Assembly: GCA_902765035.1 (NCBI GenBank) | Contig: CACWYF010000010.1 | Span: 4,338 to 18,692 of the forward strand | Direction: 5' to 3' | DNA length: 14,355 bases | From: an uncultured Eubacteriales bacterium | GTDB taxonomy: Bacteria; Bacillota; Clostridia; Peptostreptococcales; Anaerovoracaceae | Part shown: positions 7,458 through 14,223 of the stretch, one piece after another | Numbering within the stretch: the first letter of the stretch is position 1 | Layout of the letters: every line of letters starts with the position of its first letter | Made by a program: the position numbers and the translations under genes | Notes under the pieces: generated by a model | The model's database searches: none | Seen by the model: the letters and a program-made list of their open reading frames with translations, nothing else | What the model was told of the DNA's origin: nothing

Positions 7458-7467
7458 GCGGCAGGCC

Positions 7468-7905
7468 CTAGTGCTTACCTGCAAGCCGCCTGCGTTCTGC
7501 TTCGCGCTCTTCATCACGGCCGACCAGGCTCTTTATCGCCAGGACCAGCGCCCGGATGAATGCAAAGATAAGGAACATTATGAGGAACCCGGCGATTCCA
7601 TACGCCATGTCCTCAGAATCCATTCTGCCGGTACCCGAGTACCACTGTCCGATCTCGATAGCGAACGAGACCACAAGCACCAGCGTGAACACATAGAGGA
7701 ACGCGATGACCATCTCGTGATCGTATTTTGCCAGAAGCCTGAACAGCGGATAGCAGATGAAAATGCCTACCATCCCCAGTACGCCTATAACTATGAAATG
7801 AAGCTGCTTGTCGTTGAAGTACCATCCTCCCTGGTCATTGATGCTGAGTATGCGGTCATGCATCTCAGCAACCCAGTAGATGGCTCTGTATATCCATTCT
7901 CTCAT
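7468..7905 (-). CDS. VanZ-like integral membrane protein
   Basis: A 145-residue membrane protein with three predicted hydrophobic helices: about residues 33-55 (HFIVIGVLGMVGIFICYPLF), 67-88 (MVIAFLYVFTLVLVVSFAI) and 100-125 (MAYGIAGFLIMFLIFAFIRALVL). NDKQLHF before helix 1 and EIGQWYSGTGRMDSEDMAYGIAGF after helix 2 fit the VanZ-like pattern (D..xH, then E..Q...GR..s..D...N..G). Proteins of this family are associated with envelope functions and, in VanZ itself, teicoplanin resistance; a specific role cannot be given here. ATG 7905 is preferred because GAAGG lies upstream, though 11 bases away. Frame-open alternatives are ATG 7947 and TTG 8043, both without a clear ribosome site. The tail is charged (RDEEREAERRR). 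No terminator is obvious after the stop. Confidence 0.6.
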   Translation of the reverse strand: MREWIYRAIYWVAEMHDRILSINDQGGWYFNDKQLHFIVIGVLGMVGIFICYPLFRLLAKYDHEMVIAFLYVFTLVLVVSFAIEIGQWYSGTGRMDSEDMAYGIAGFLIMFLIFAFIRALVLAIKSLVGRDEEREAERRRLAGKH

Positions 7906-8083
7906 TTGATAAGAAACCTTCTTTCTATTATCCGGAGCCTCTGTCATGAGCCAGGATGTCACCAATGGGCAGATGCTCCTCACTGAATTCTGCGCCGTTT
8001 GCGCACACTGCTGTATTATGAGCCTGGCATGCTTATTTTTCAAGCTTTTTCAGCTTTTTGGCGCAAAATCCTGTTGTGTATAG

Positions 8084-8089
8084 ATTATA
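8084..8089 (-). promoter_or_regulatory. Candidate -10 for the VanZ-like gene
   Basis: A perfect TATAAT lies on the minus strand at 8084-8089, without a recognisable -35 at the usual distance. Transcription from about 8077 would give a leader of roughly 170 nt to ATG 7905. That leader contains a TGCGC/GCGCA hairpin (7991-8005) and a longer-range GCCAGG/CCTGGC pairing (7950-7955 with 8023-8028). Confidence 0.35.
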
Positions 8090-8145
8090 TAAGATTAACT
8101 CTCCGTAATGTGTAGATTGTCGGGATTTTCAGCCATTTCCCGAAT

Positions 8146-8405
8146 CATAGTGTCAGTTTATTCATTCATGCAAAATGACACTATTTTTCCCTCTGTTTTT
8201 TCCCTTCTCTTCCCGAAACATAGTGTCTATTCTGATTTTTCCCTTCTGTGACATTATGTTTTTCACTTCTATATCTATGCATCATGCAAATTACATAGTG
8301 TCCATTCTCATTCTTTCCTTCTGTAACATTATGTTTTTCACTTCTATTCTATGTATCATGCAAATTACATAGTGCCCTTTTCTCTTTTTCCTAATCTGAA
8401 CACTA
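8146..8405. repeat. Array B: four 73-75-bp units, each with an inverted TAGTGTC pair
   Basis: The motif CATARTGTC (core TAGTGTC and close variants) appears eight times, alternating in orientation: + cores start at 8148, 8221, 8296 and 8370; - cores at 8177, 8250, 8325 and 8399. Partners are exactly 29 bp apart in all four pairs, and pairs repeat at 73, 75 and 74 bp. Units 2 and 3 are near-identical along their whole length (shared CTTCTGTRACATTATGTTTT and CATGCAAATTACATAGTG); units 1 and 4 keep the motifs but differ between them. Pair 1 is a perfect 9-bp inverted repeat (ATAGTGTCA/TGACACTAT). Pair 2 can form a 12-bp stem with one G-T pair. The plus strand is strongly pyrimidine-rich throughout. 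The array lies in the 665-bp divergent gap between the VanZ-like gene and the SH3 gene. Function unknown. Confidence 0.85.
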
Positions 8406-8469
8406 TTCCTGTGTTAGCCTGAGACTTAACTCCTTACAACATATTAATCTTTAAGAACGTAAAGTTTAA

Positions 8470-8498
8470 TTGACCCTCCCCGCAGCGAAAAGAATAAT
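8470..8498 (+). promoter_or_regulatory. Sigma-70-type promoter for the SH3 protein gene
   Basis: TTGACC (8470-8475, five of six) and AATAAT (8493-8498, five of six) are separated by exactly 17 bp, about 70 bp upstream of the start codon at 8571. The expected leader carries a short hairpin CTAAAG-CGCA-CTTTAG (8543-8558) whose 3' arm overlaps the first bases of the AGGAG ribosome binding site (8557-8561), and a weaker CGCC/GGCG hairpin at 8517-8530 followed by TTTT. Confidence 0.65.
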
Positions 8499-8570
8499 CG
8501 TAGTATACGGAATTATCGCCTTTTCAGGCGTTTTATGTCTCACTAAAGCGCACTTTAGGAGTAGAGAACT

Positions 8571-10277
8571 ATGTATACTGCAATGAATAAACGCAAAATG
8601 AATACGTCAAGAGCCAGGCGCATGAATGCATCGGTCACGCACCTGCTGGTCATGCTGCTTGTCATGGCCATGTGCTTTACGGCCGCGGTTCCGGGCATGG
8701 GCGGTACGGATGTCCATGCGGCATCGGCTCAGGCATCGGGCAAAATCAACGCTTCGGGCGGTGCGTGCCTAAGAGCCCACACGAACACGGGCTCCAAACA
8801 GCTTGCGATGGTTTCAGATAACACGGGAGTGACCATCCTCAGGGAGGTCTTCACGAGCAAAAGCACCAAGGCAACCAAGCGCTGGTACTATATTTCGGTC
8901 AACGGGAAAGAGGGTTACATCAGATCCGACCTGATTGACAGCATTACGTATGCGAACATCCCGGCCACAGTTGTGTCCCGCGCCAACTACAGGACGGGCC
9001 CTACCACAGGCATGAGCAGAAAAGGATCAGTGTCAAAAGGACAGGCCATAACTATTCTGTCCGAGGCCAAGCTGAAGGGCACAAGCCAGAAATGGTACAG
9101 AGCCTCCATCAACGGCGGGACCTACTATATCCGCGATAAATATGTAAGCCTCGGCTCAGCCGCTCCGGCTGTTTCGGCTCAGGCAGCCCAGGCAGTTCTG
9201 TCCAAGGTCACAGTTGACGGTCAGAGCAACCCTTCGATCCTGGAGGTCGGCGGCAGGTTCACTGTAAAGGGCATTGTCAATGCGCCTGAGCCTATAACCA
9301 GCGTCACCGTCGGAGTCGTCAACGCGAGCGGCCAGTGGGCATTTTCCCAGACCAGACAGGTAAACGCCAAGCGATTCGATATCTACAGCATAGATAAGGC
9401 CCTGCCATTCGGCACACTGCCGGCCGGCAAGTACACATACAGAGTTGATGTGACATACGGCGGCCAGACCGCGACTAAGGTAAGCGTGCCTTTCGAAGTA
9501 TCCAGCGACAGGCTCGTTGCAGGTCTTCTCAGCAACCCTACCAACGGGGGCAAAGCGCGTTACGTATATACTTTTGACAACAGCAACTGCCGCAAGCTCT
9601 TCGAAATCACCGGCTTCAGCAAAGCTCTCGTTCCGCAGGCGATGACCTTTACCGGATCGGAATACTACATCCTCTACGGCATGAACCCGATGCAGGCGAT
9701 CGTCACCTATTCAGCCAACGGACAGAAGACGAAATCCGGAGGTTTTGCATTCAACATCGGTCACCCGAACGGAATAACCTGGGATCCTCAAACGGGCCTC
9801 TGCTATATTTTCAAGGGCGGCCAGACAACGATCTATACATGGAACCCGAGGACCAATAAATACGGCAAATCCAAAACACCGTACTCATCATCAGGTCTCG
9901 CCTATGACAAGACGACCAATGTGATCTATGCTTCTTCGGAGACGGGCATCCGCATATACAGCGCGGACGGCAGGTTCAAACACCAGAAGCTGTTCAGCAG
10001 ATGCAAACACAGCGGCAAGACTCACGTTCAGGATTGCGGCGCTCAGGACGGATTCATCTTCCACGGCGTCAGCGGCGCAAACAAGCACAAAACCAATTAC
10101 CTTGATGTATACCGCGCATCCGACTGCAAGTATCTCGGATCGATCCGCATCACACTCGGCGAGATCGAGAGTGCAGTAGTCGGAAACGACGGCTACCTGC
10201 AGCTCCTGATCAACACGCCGAACAGGACAGACTACGTCTGGAAGACGCCGCTGAACATCAATGATCTTAAGAAGTAG
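8571..10277 (+). CDS. Secreted protein with two SH3-like domains, an Ig-like domain and a propeller-like C-terminus
   Basis: A 568-residue exported protein. A basic N-terminus (KRK...RARR) and hydrophobic core (23-40) end in a likely signal peptidase site after VHA (about residue 50). Two bacterial SH3-like domains follow: about 57-125 (INASGGACLRAHTNTGS... WYYISVNGKEGYIRSDLI) and 131-196 (TVVSRANYRTGPTTG... KWYRASINGGTYYIRDKYV). Such domains usually bind peptidoglycan. Residues about 210-312 look like an Ig-like beta-sandwich. The rest (325-568) has repeating beta-strand/turn motifs such as HPNGITWDPQTGLCYIF (398-414) and SSGLAYDKTTNVIYASS, suggesting a beta-propeller. Likely cell-wall attached or secreted; the ligand is unknown. 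ATG 8571 has AGGAG nine bases upstream. A terminator follows at 10359. Confidence 0.8.
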   Translation: MYTAMNKRKMNTSRARRMNASVTHLLVMLLVMAMCFTAAVPGMGGTDVHAASAQASGKINASGGACLRAHTNTGSKQLAMVSDNTGVTILREVFTSKSTKATKRWYYISVNGKEGYIRSDLIDSITYANIPATVVSRANYRTGPTTGMSRKGSVSKGQAITILSEAKLKGTSQKWYRASINGGTYYIRDKYVSLGSAAPAVSAQAAQAVLSKVTVDGQSNPSILEVGGRFTVKGIVNAPEPITSVTVGVVNASGQWAFSQTRQVNAKRFDIYSIDKALPFGTLPAGKYTYRVDVTYGGQTATKVSVPFEVSSDRLVAGLLSNPTNGGKARYVYTFDNSNCRKLFEITGFSKALVPQAMTFTGSEYYILYGMNPMQAIVTYSANGQKTKSGGFAFNIGHPNGITWDPQTGLCYIFKGGQTTIYTWNPRTNKYGKSKTPYSSSGLAYDKTTNVIYASSETGIRIYSADGRFKHQKLFSRCKHSGKTHVQDCGAQDGFIFHGVSGANKHKTNYLDVYRASDCKYLGSIRITLGEIESAVVGNDGYLQLLINTPNRTDYVWKTPLNINDLKK

Positions 10278-10358
10278 GCAGGCAAAATGTGCGGTGAATT
10301 CCGCGGCCGGTCCAATCAGCGGAACAGCTTGCATAAAAACGGAAAATACGGCAAAATT

Positions 10359-10382
10359 AAGAGGCGGGAATACCCGCCTTTT
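10359..10382 (+). terminator. Intrinsic terminator between the SH3 gene and larA
   Basis: GGCGGG (10363-10368) pairs with CCCGCC (10373-10378) around the tetraloop AATA. The stem extends outwards through A-T and G-T pairs to about 10 bp, and it is followed by TTTT. It lies 82 bp after the SH3 gene stop and ends only 21 bp before the larA start codon. Any larA promoter must therefore lie upstream of the hairpin, or larA depends on read-through. Confidence 0.75.
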
Positions 10383-10403
10383 AGTATGATTGGAGCAAAA
10401 GAA

Positions 10404-11708
10404 ATGAAAATAGAATTCGGTTACGGAAAAGAAATACAGACAGTTGATGTGCCCGATGAAAACCTCGTCGGCGTTCTTATGAGCAACCCTGTCGAGCACG
10501 AGCGCCGTGGCGCTGATGCCGTAAAGTATGCCCTTGAGAACCCGATCGGCACCGGGAAGCTGAGAGAGATTGTGGCAGAGAAAATCAGAGAACTTGCTTC
10601 ACCTGATGCCAGCCAGCCGGAAAGCGCCGGAAGACGCCCTAAAGTCGTAATTGTCACCAGTGACGTTTCACGCCCGCTTCCAAGCTACGATGTGCTCCCG
10701 TCGGTTCTGGATGAACTGTACGCCGGCGGATGCAGACCTGAAGATATAACGGTAATCATCGCACTCGGTTCGCACAGGAACAATACAGAAGAGGAACACC
10801 GCCGTCTTGTCGGTGACCGCTGCTATAACGAAGTCGCCGTAGTGGACAGCAGCCGTGAGGATCTTGTACACCTCGGCACTACTAAGAGCGGCACGCCTGT
10901 AGACTATGACCGCAGAGTCGTCGAGGCGGATATCCGCATATGTCTCGGCAATATAGAATTCCACTATTTTGCCGGCTACTCGGGCGGATGCAAAGCGATC
11001 ATGCCGGGCGTCTCGACTCCTGCAGCGATCCAGATGAACCACCGCATGATGATCTCAGAGGATGCGCGCACAGGCAAGCTCGAAGGCAACCCTGTCCGTG
11101 AGGATCTCGAAGAAGCATGTGCGATGCTGGGTGTGGACTTCATAGTCAACTGCGTCCTCGATGAGCACAAGAAGATCGTCTACGCCGTCGCAGGCGATGT
11201 CGTAGATGCGCACAGAGTCGGCTGCAAGTATCTTGACAGGATGTACCGCGTGTCAGTCCCGGAACCTGCAGATATAATCCTGGTAAGCCAGGGCGGAGCG
11301 CCTAAAGACGCCAACCTGTACCAGACTCAGAAGGCTCTGGATAACTCCAAGCACATCATCAAAGACGGCGGCACCATAATCCTGATCGGCGCCTGCAACG
11401 AGGGCCTCGGCAACGCGACTTTCGAGAAGTGGTTCACAGAGGCTGAAAAGCCTCAGGATCTCATCGACCGCATCCATGCCGACTTCAAACTCGGCGGGCA
11501 CAAGGCGGCAGCCATCGCCATGGTCATGCAGAAGGCAGAGATATACCTCATCTCTGAAATGGATCCGGAGTTCGTGAAGAGTCTCTTCTTCATACCTGCC
11601 GACACGGCTCAGGCAGCCTTCGACGAAGCCATGAAAAAACACGGGCCGGGTGCCCGCGTCATCGCGATGCCGTTCGGCGGAGCAGTGCTTCCGTCAGTCG
11701 AATCGTAA
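10404..11708 (+). CDS. larA: LarA-family nickel-dependent racemase/epimerase homologue
   Basis: A 434-residue protein of the LarA (DUF2088) family. The prototype interconverts D- and L-lactate using a nickel pincer cofactor covalently bound to a lysine. The key residues are present with the right spacing: His124 in ALGSHRNN (120-127), His187 in FHYFAGYSGG (186-195), Lys197 (pincer attachment) in CKAIMPGV, and His213 in MNHRMM. The 187-197-213 spacing equals that of the Lactobacillus enzyme (174-184-200). The N-terminal SDVSRPLP (86-93) replaces the common DDxTRP. Family members act on various 2-hydroxy acids, so lactate as substrate is inferred. Cofactor genes larB, larC and larE are not in the window. 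ATG 10404 has GGAG eight bases upstream; earlier in-frame starts would run through the terminator. It lies between two secreted propeller-like proteins. Confidence 0.88.
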   Translation: MKIEFGYGKEIQTVDVPDENLVGVLMSNPVEHERRGADAVKYALENPIGTGKLREIVAEKIRELASPDASQPESAGRRPKVVIVTSDVSRPLPSYDVLPSVLDELYAGGCRPEDITVIIALGSHRNNTEEEHRRLVGDRCYNEVAVVDSSREDLVHLGTTKSGTPVDYDRRVVEADIRICLGNIEFHYFAGYSGGCKAIMPGVSTPAAIQMNHRMMISEDARTGKLEGNPVREDLEEACAMLGVDFIVNCVLDEHKKIVYAVAGDVVDAHRVGCKYLDRMYRVSVPEPADIILVSQGGAPKDANLYQTQKALDNSKHIIKDGGTIILIGACNEGLGNATFEKWFTEAEKPQDLIDRIHADFKLGGHKAAAIAMVMQKAEIYLISEMDPEFVKSLFFIPADTAQAAFDEAMKKHGPGARVIAMPFGGAVLPSVES

Positions 11709-11723
11709 TCAATAGGGGCACAG

Positions 11724-11732
11724 TGATATAAT
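11724..11732 (+). promoter_or_regulatory. Extended -10 promoter for the propeller-like gene
   Basis: TGATATAAT matches the extended -10 consensus (TGnTATAAT) perfectly. It begins 16 bp after the larA stop and lies about 34 bp before the next start codon. No good -35 is seen, as is usual for extended -10 promoters. The following gene can thus be transcribed separately from larA. Confidence 0.55.
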
Positions 11733-11765
11733 CAGATCAGATACCACAAGGGAGAAGGTGCTTAC

Positions 11766-12722
11766 ATGAATTACAGAAAAAAAAGCCGCATACTGGCTCT
11801 CGTAACAGCACTTGCAGTATGCATTACTTCAGTTCTTATACTGCCTCTGACTGATGTCAGTGCAGCCAGCAAGAAGAAAACCTCGAAGCAGCGTACTGCC
11901 TCTATGACTCTCATCAAGAAGGGCAACAGCACTTTTGACTACAGATCAGCCGCAGGCGAGAAGCTCTATGGCTATGACACCCTTCAGGGCGCATGCGCCA
12001 ATGCGGGATATGCATATCTGACCCTGTATAACAGGAACGTCGAGAAATGCAAGATAGTCAAAGTCAAAATCAGCACAAAAGAGGTCGTCAAAGTCTCTTC
12101 CCCACTTCTTGTCTATCACGCAAACTGCCTGACATACAATACAAGGAAGAATCTTCTCGTCGCGACCTGCTGCAGAGTCAAGGGCAAGAGAGCCGTATTC
12201 ATAGATCCGAACAAGCTTACTGTCAAATCATACAAGGACATCAAGCTGACCAGGAAGGTCAAGAACCTTCCTAAATCCGTAAGACGCAAATACAAAGGCT
12301 TCACCGCGATAGCATATAACGCCCAGAAAAACTGCTATGTAGGCCGGCTCCGAGGCAACAACAATGTAATCATTTTCGACGGCAACCTGAACCCGAAGAA
12401 GTATATTAAGCTTAAAGGCAAGAGGACCGACCTTCTCAATCAGGGAATGGACAGTGTCGGAAATTACATTTATGATGTCAGGAGCTTCAAGGGTAAGAAA
12501 AAGTACAGCATGGTCACTGTACACACGATGTCGGGTAAGCTCGTCGGAAAGGTGATATTTCCATACGGACGCGCACCGGGCAACGAGCTCCAGTGTATCT
12601 TCCATGATGGCAAGCAGTTCTATGCCGGATTCTATTATTCAACCAGTCAGGTCCACGACTATGTTTCATATCATGTAAAAAGGACCAATACGCTTTACTC
12701 TCTGAATAATATGTACAGATAG
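11766..12722 (+). CDS. Secreted basic protein with propeller-like repeats, function unknown
   Basis: A 318-residue exported protein. The signal peptide MNYRKKSRILALVTALAVCI... ends near VSA (residue 33), followed by a Lys-rich stretch (SKKKTSKQR). The mature part is beta-rich with repeated hydrophobic strand-turn units: AGYAYLTLYNRNVEKCKIVKV (81-100), YHANCLTYNTRKNLLVATCC (117-136), FTAIAYNAQKNCYVGRL and QCIFHDGKQFYAGFYYS. YHANCLTYN resembles GHPNGITWDP of the SH3 protein upstream, so both probably carry related propeller folds. It is strongly basic (many Lys/Arg) and has about nine Cys, unusual for a secreted Firmicute protein. No catalytic motif is recognised. The ATG has AAGG seven bases upstream. 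It ends before a strong terminator. Confidence 0.7.
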   Translation: MNYRKKSRILALVTALAVCITSVLILPLTDVSAASKKKTSKQRTASMTLIKKGNSTFDYRSAAGEKLYGYDTLQGACANAGYAYLTLYNRNVEKCKIVKVKISTKEVVKVSSPLLVYHANCLTYNTRKNLLVATCCRVKGKRAVFIDPNKLTVKSYKDIKLTRKVKNLPKSVRRKYKGFTAIAYNAQKNCYVGRLRGNNNVIIFDGNLNPKKYIKLKGKRTDLLNQGMDSVGNYIYDVRSFKGKKKYSMVTVHTMSGKLVGKVIFPYGRAPGNELQCIFHDGKQFYAGFYYSTSQVHDYVSYHVKRTNTLYSLNNMYR

Positions 12723-12775
12723 CCAGTATCTGCTTATAGCAGCACCTGGTACGAGCCATTACAATAAACGCAACG

Positions 12776-12808
12776 AAAAATCCCGTATCTTCACGATACG
12801 GGATTTTT
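12776..12808. terminator. Perfect bidirectional intrinsic terminator
   Basis: A perfect 14-bp inverted repeat (AAAAATCCCGTATC, 12776-12789, with GATACGGGATTTTT, 12795-12808) encloses the 5-nt loop TTCAC. It supplies a T-tract on both strands and lies between the convergent ends of the propeller-like gene (12722) and rpsR (12841), so it can stop transcription from both sides. Confidence 0.93.
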
Positions 12809-12840
12809 GGTGTTCATGTTTGATCTGTAAGATCGCTGGC

Positions 12841-13092
12841 TTACTGCTCTGCGTCGAACGGCAGGATAGCAACGACTCTTGCTCTCTTGATTGCCTTAGC
12901 AACTGCTCTCTGGTGCATTGCGCATGTGCCCGTGACTCTTCTAGGGAGGATCTTGCCTCTCTCTGTGATGTACTTCTTAAGAGTCTCTGCATCCTTGTAG
13001 TCGATCTTCTTGTCCTGGTCAGCACAGAACTGGCAGACTTTACGTCTTCTGATGCCTGTATTCATGCGCTTAGGTCTTGAATTTCTTTCCAT
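12841..13092 (-). CDS. rpsR: Ribosomal protein bS18, cysteine-containing form
   Basis: An 83-residue small-subunit protein that binds the platform next to bS6. [27 protein letters not shown] (30-56) and [12 protein letters not shown] are clear bS18 signatures. It is the C+ type: Cys20 and Cys23 (KVCQFC) with Cys57 and His60 (GTCAMH) form a potential zinc site that many bacteria have lost. The ATG at 13092 has AGGAG 13 bases upstream, a rather long spacing. It is last in the rpsF-ssb-rpsR operon, 28 bp after ssb. rplI, often next in Firmicutes, is absent; a terminator follows instead. Confidence 0.97.
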   Translation of the reverse strand: MERNSRPKRMNTGIRRRKVCQFCADQDKKIDYKDAETLKKYITERGKILPRRVTGTCAMHQRAVAKAIKRARVVAILPFDAEQ

Positions 13093-13120
13093 GATTCGTG
13101 CTTTTCTCCTTTCCTATAGA

Positions 13121-13663
13121 TTAGAATGGAATATCATCTTCCGCTGCCTGGAATGTATCCGGGAGATCATCGAATCCGCCAAAACCGAAGTCCTGGTTGC
13201 CGGATGTGTTGTCTGATCCGAATGTTTCCTCAGGTCCGCCGAAGTTACCGCTCTGCTGCGGTGCGTTGTTGTTACCGCCCTGATATCCGCCGCCGAATGA
13301 GCCGCCGCCCTGGTTGAAGCTGCCCTGACCGCCGTTCTGGCCGCCCTGGCCGCCGCCGAGGAATTCAACTCTGTCAGCAACGACATCCGTTGTGTAAACG
13401 GTAACGCCTTCTCTGTTCTTGTAGCTTCCGGTCTGGATCCTTCCCTGTACAGCTACCTGTCTTCCCTTGGAGAGGTAACGGTCGCATGTCTCAGCCTGTC
13501 TTCCCCATACTGTGATACGGATGAAGTCAGCACCGGCATCTTCGCCCTGCCTTCTCGGTCTGTCGACTGCTATTGTGAATCTGCACATAGCATTCTGGGT
13601 GTTAGGTGTGTAGCTGAGCTCCGGATCTCTTGCGAGTCTTCCGATCAAAATAACTTGATTCAT
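13121..13663 (-). CDS. ssb: Single-stranded DNA-binding protein
   Basis: A 180-residue SSB. The OB-fold (about 1-103) starts MNQVILIGRLARDPEL and contains FRITVWGRQAE-like (FIRITVWGRQAE), YLSKGRQVAVQGRIQTGSY and VVADRVEFL, all typical. A Gly/Gln/Asn-rich flexible linker (104-160) leads to an acidic tail ending in DDIPF, the tip that recruits replication and repair partners. It coats single-stranded DNA in replication, recombination and repair. It lies between rpsF (21 bp upstream) and rpsR, the usual Firmicute arrangement, so it is probably co-transcribed with both. The ATG is preceded by GGAGGT. Confidence 0.98.
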   Translation of the reverse strand: MNQVILIGRLARDPELSYTPNTQNAMCRFTIAVDRPRRQGEDAGADFIRITVWGRQAETCDRYLSKGRQVAVQGRIQTGSYKNREGVTVYTTDVVADRVEFLGGGQGGQNGGQGSFNQGGGSFGGGYQGGNNNAPQQSGNFGGPEETFGSDNTSGNQDFGFGGFDDLPDTFQAAEDDIPF

Positions 13664-13684
13664 CTCAGACCTCCTGTCCCTTGA

Positions 13685-13972
13685 CTACTCTTCGTCCTGG
13701 CAAACGATGATATGTCTCATTACGTTCTCATTGATCCTGAGTCTTCTGTCGAGTTCCTTAGGGAGCTCAGCATCAGCCTTGAACGGGAGAACTACGTAGT
13801 AACCAGTGTTCTTCTTGTTGATGCTGTAAGCAAGTCTTCTCTCGCCCCATACATCAGCTTCACCAGCCTCGCCGCCTGCATTGATAACTGACTTAACAGT
13901 CTCGATCAGGTTAGCCTTGGTCTCCTCGTCCAGAGTCGGATCAAGCACGAATAGAAGTTCATAATCTCTCAT
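13685..13972 (-). CDS. rpsF: Ribosomal protein bS6
   Basis: A 95-residue protein that pairs with bS18 on the 30S platform. MRDYELLFVLDPTLDEE at the start, GERRLAYSINKKNTGYYVVLPF in the middle and RRLRINENVMRHIIV at the end are bS6 signatures. ATG 13972 is preferred over open upstream codons because AGGAGG (13980-13985) lies seven bases before it and the family starts MRxYE. It is first in the rpsF-ssb-rpsR operon. Confidence 0.97.
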   Translation of the reverse strand: MRDYELLFVLDPTLDEETKANLIETVKSVINAGGEAGEADVWGERRLAYSINKKNTGYYVVLPFKADAELPKELDRRLRINENVMRHIIVCQDEE

Positions 13973-13997
13973 GTTGACACCTCCTGTGGTCATATTG

Positions 13998-14016
13998 GCA
14001 CCGTTTCGCACGGTGC
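13998..14016 (-). promoter_or_regulatory. Leader hairpin upstream of rpsF, possible S6:S18 autoregulatory site
   Basis: On the minus strand GCACCGT and ACGGTGC form a perfect 7-bp stem around the loop GCGAA, ending 13 bp before the rpsF ribosome binding site. Many bacteria carry an rpsF leader element bound by the S6:S18 complex, with a conserved CCG; a CCG occurs in this stem, but I cannot confirm the consensus. TATTAT at 14059-14064 is a possible -10 with no good -35. It would start a leader of about 80 nt containing this hairpin. Confidence 0.4.
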
Positions 14017-14223
14017 AGAAAGTAATAAATTAACTGCATGCCCGTCTGGACACGCCCAATAATATTAAACTACTCAGCATGCAAAAGCAAGACTTTTTTG
14101 CTGCTATCTACATTGCATTCTCTATTTTTCACTTCTTTTTTAGTTCCCTTATTCTTCTTCATCAGCAGAAGCCGAGGATGTTCTATTATTATCATTTTCA
14201 TATGTATTGAGTCCCTTGTTCCC

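Noticed and set aside
8175..8372. Small plus-strand open frame of 65 codons across array B
   Set aside because: It is a by-product of the tandem repeat, extremely Phe/Ser/Ile-rich, with no ribosome binding site.
9891..10499. Minus-strand open frame of 202 codons opposite the SH3 gene end
   Set aside because: It runs antisense through the coding end of the SH3 gene, the terminator and the larA start, without its own signals.
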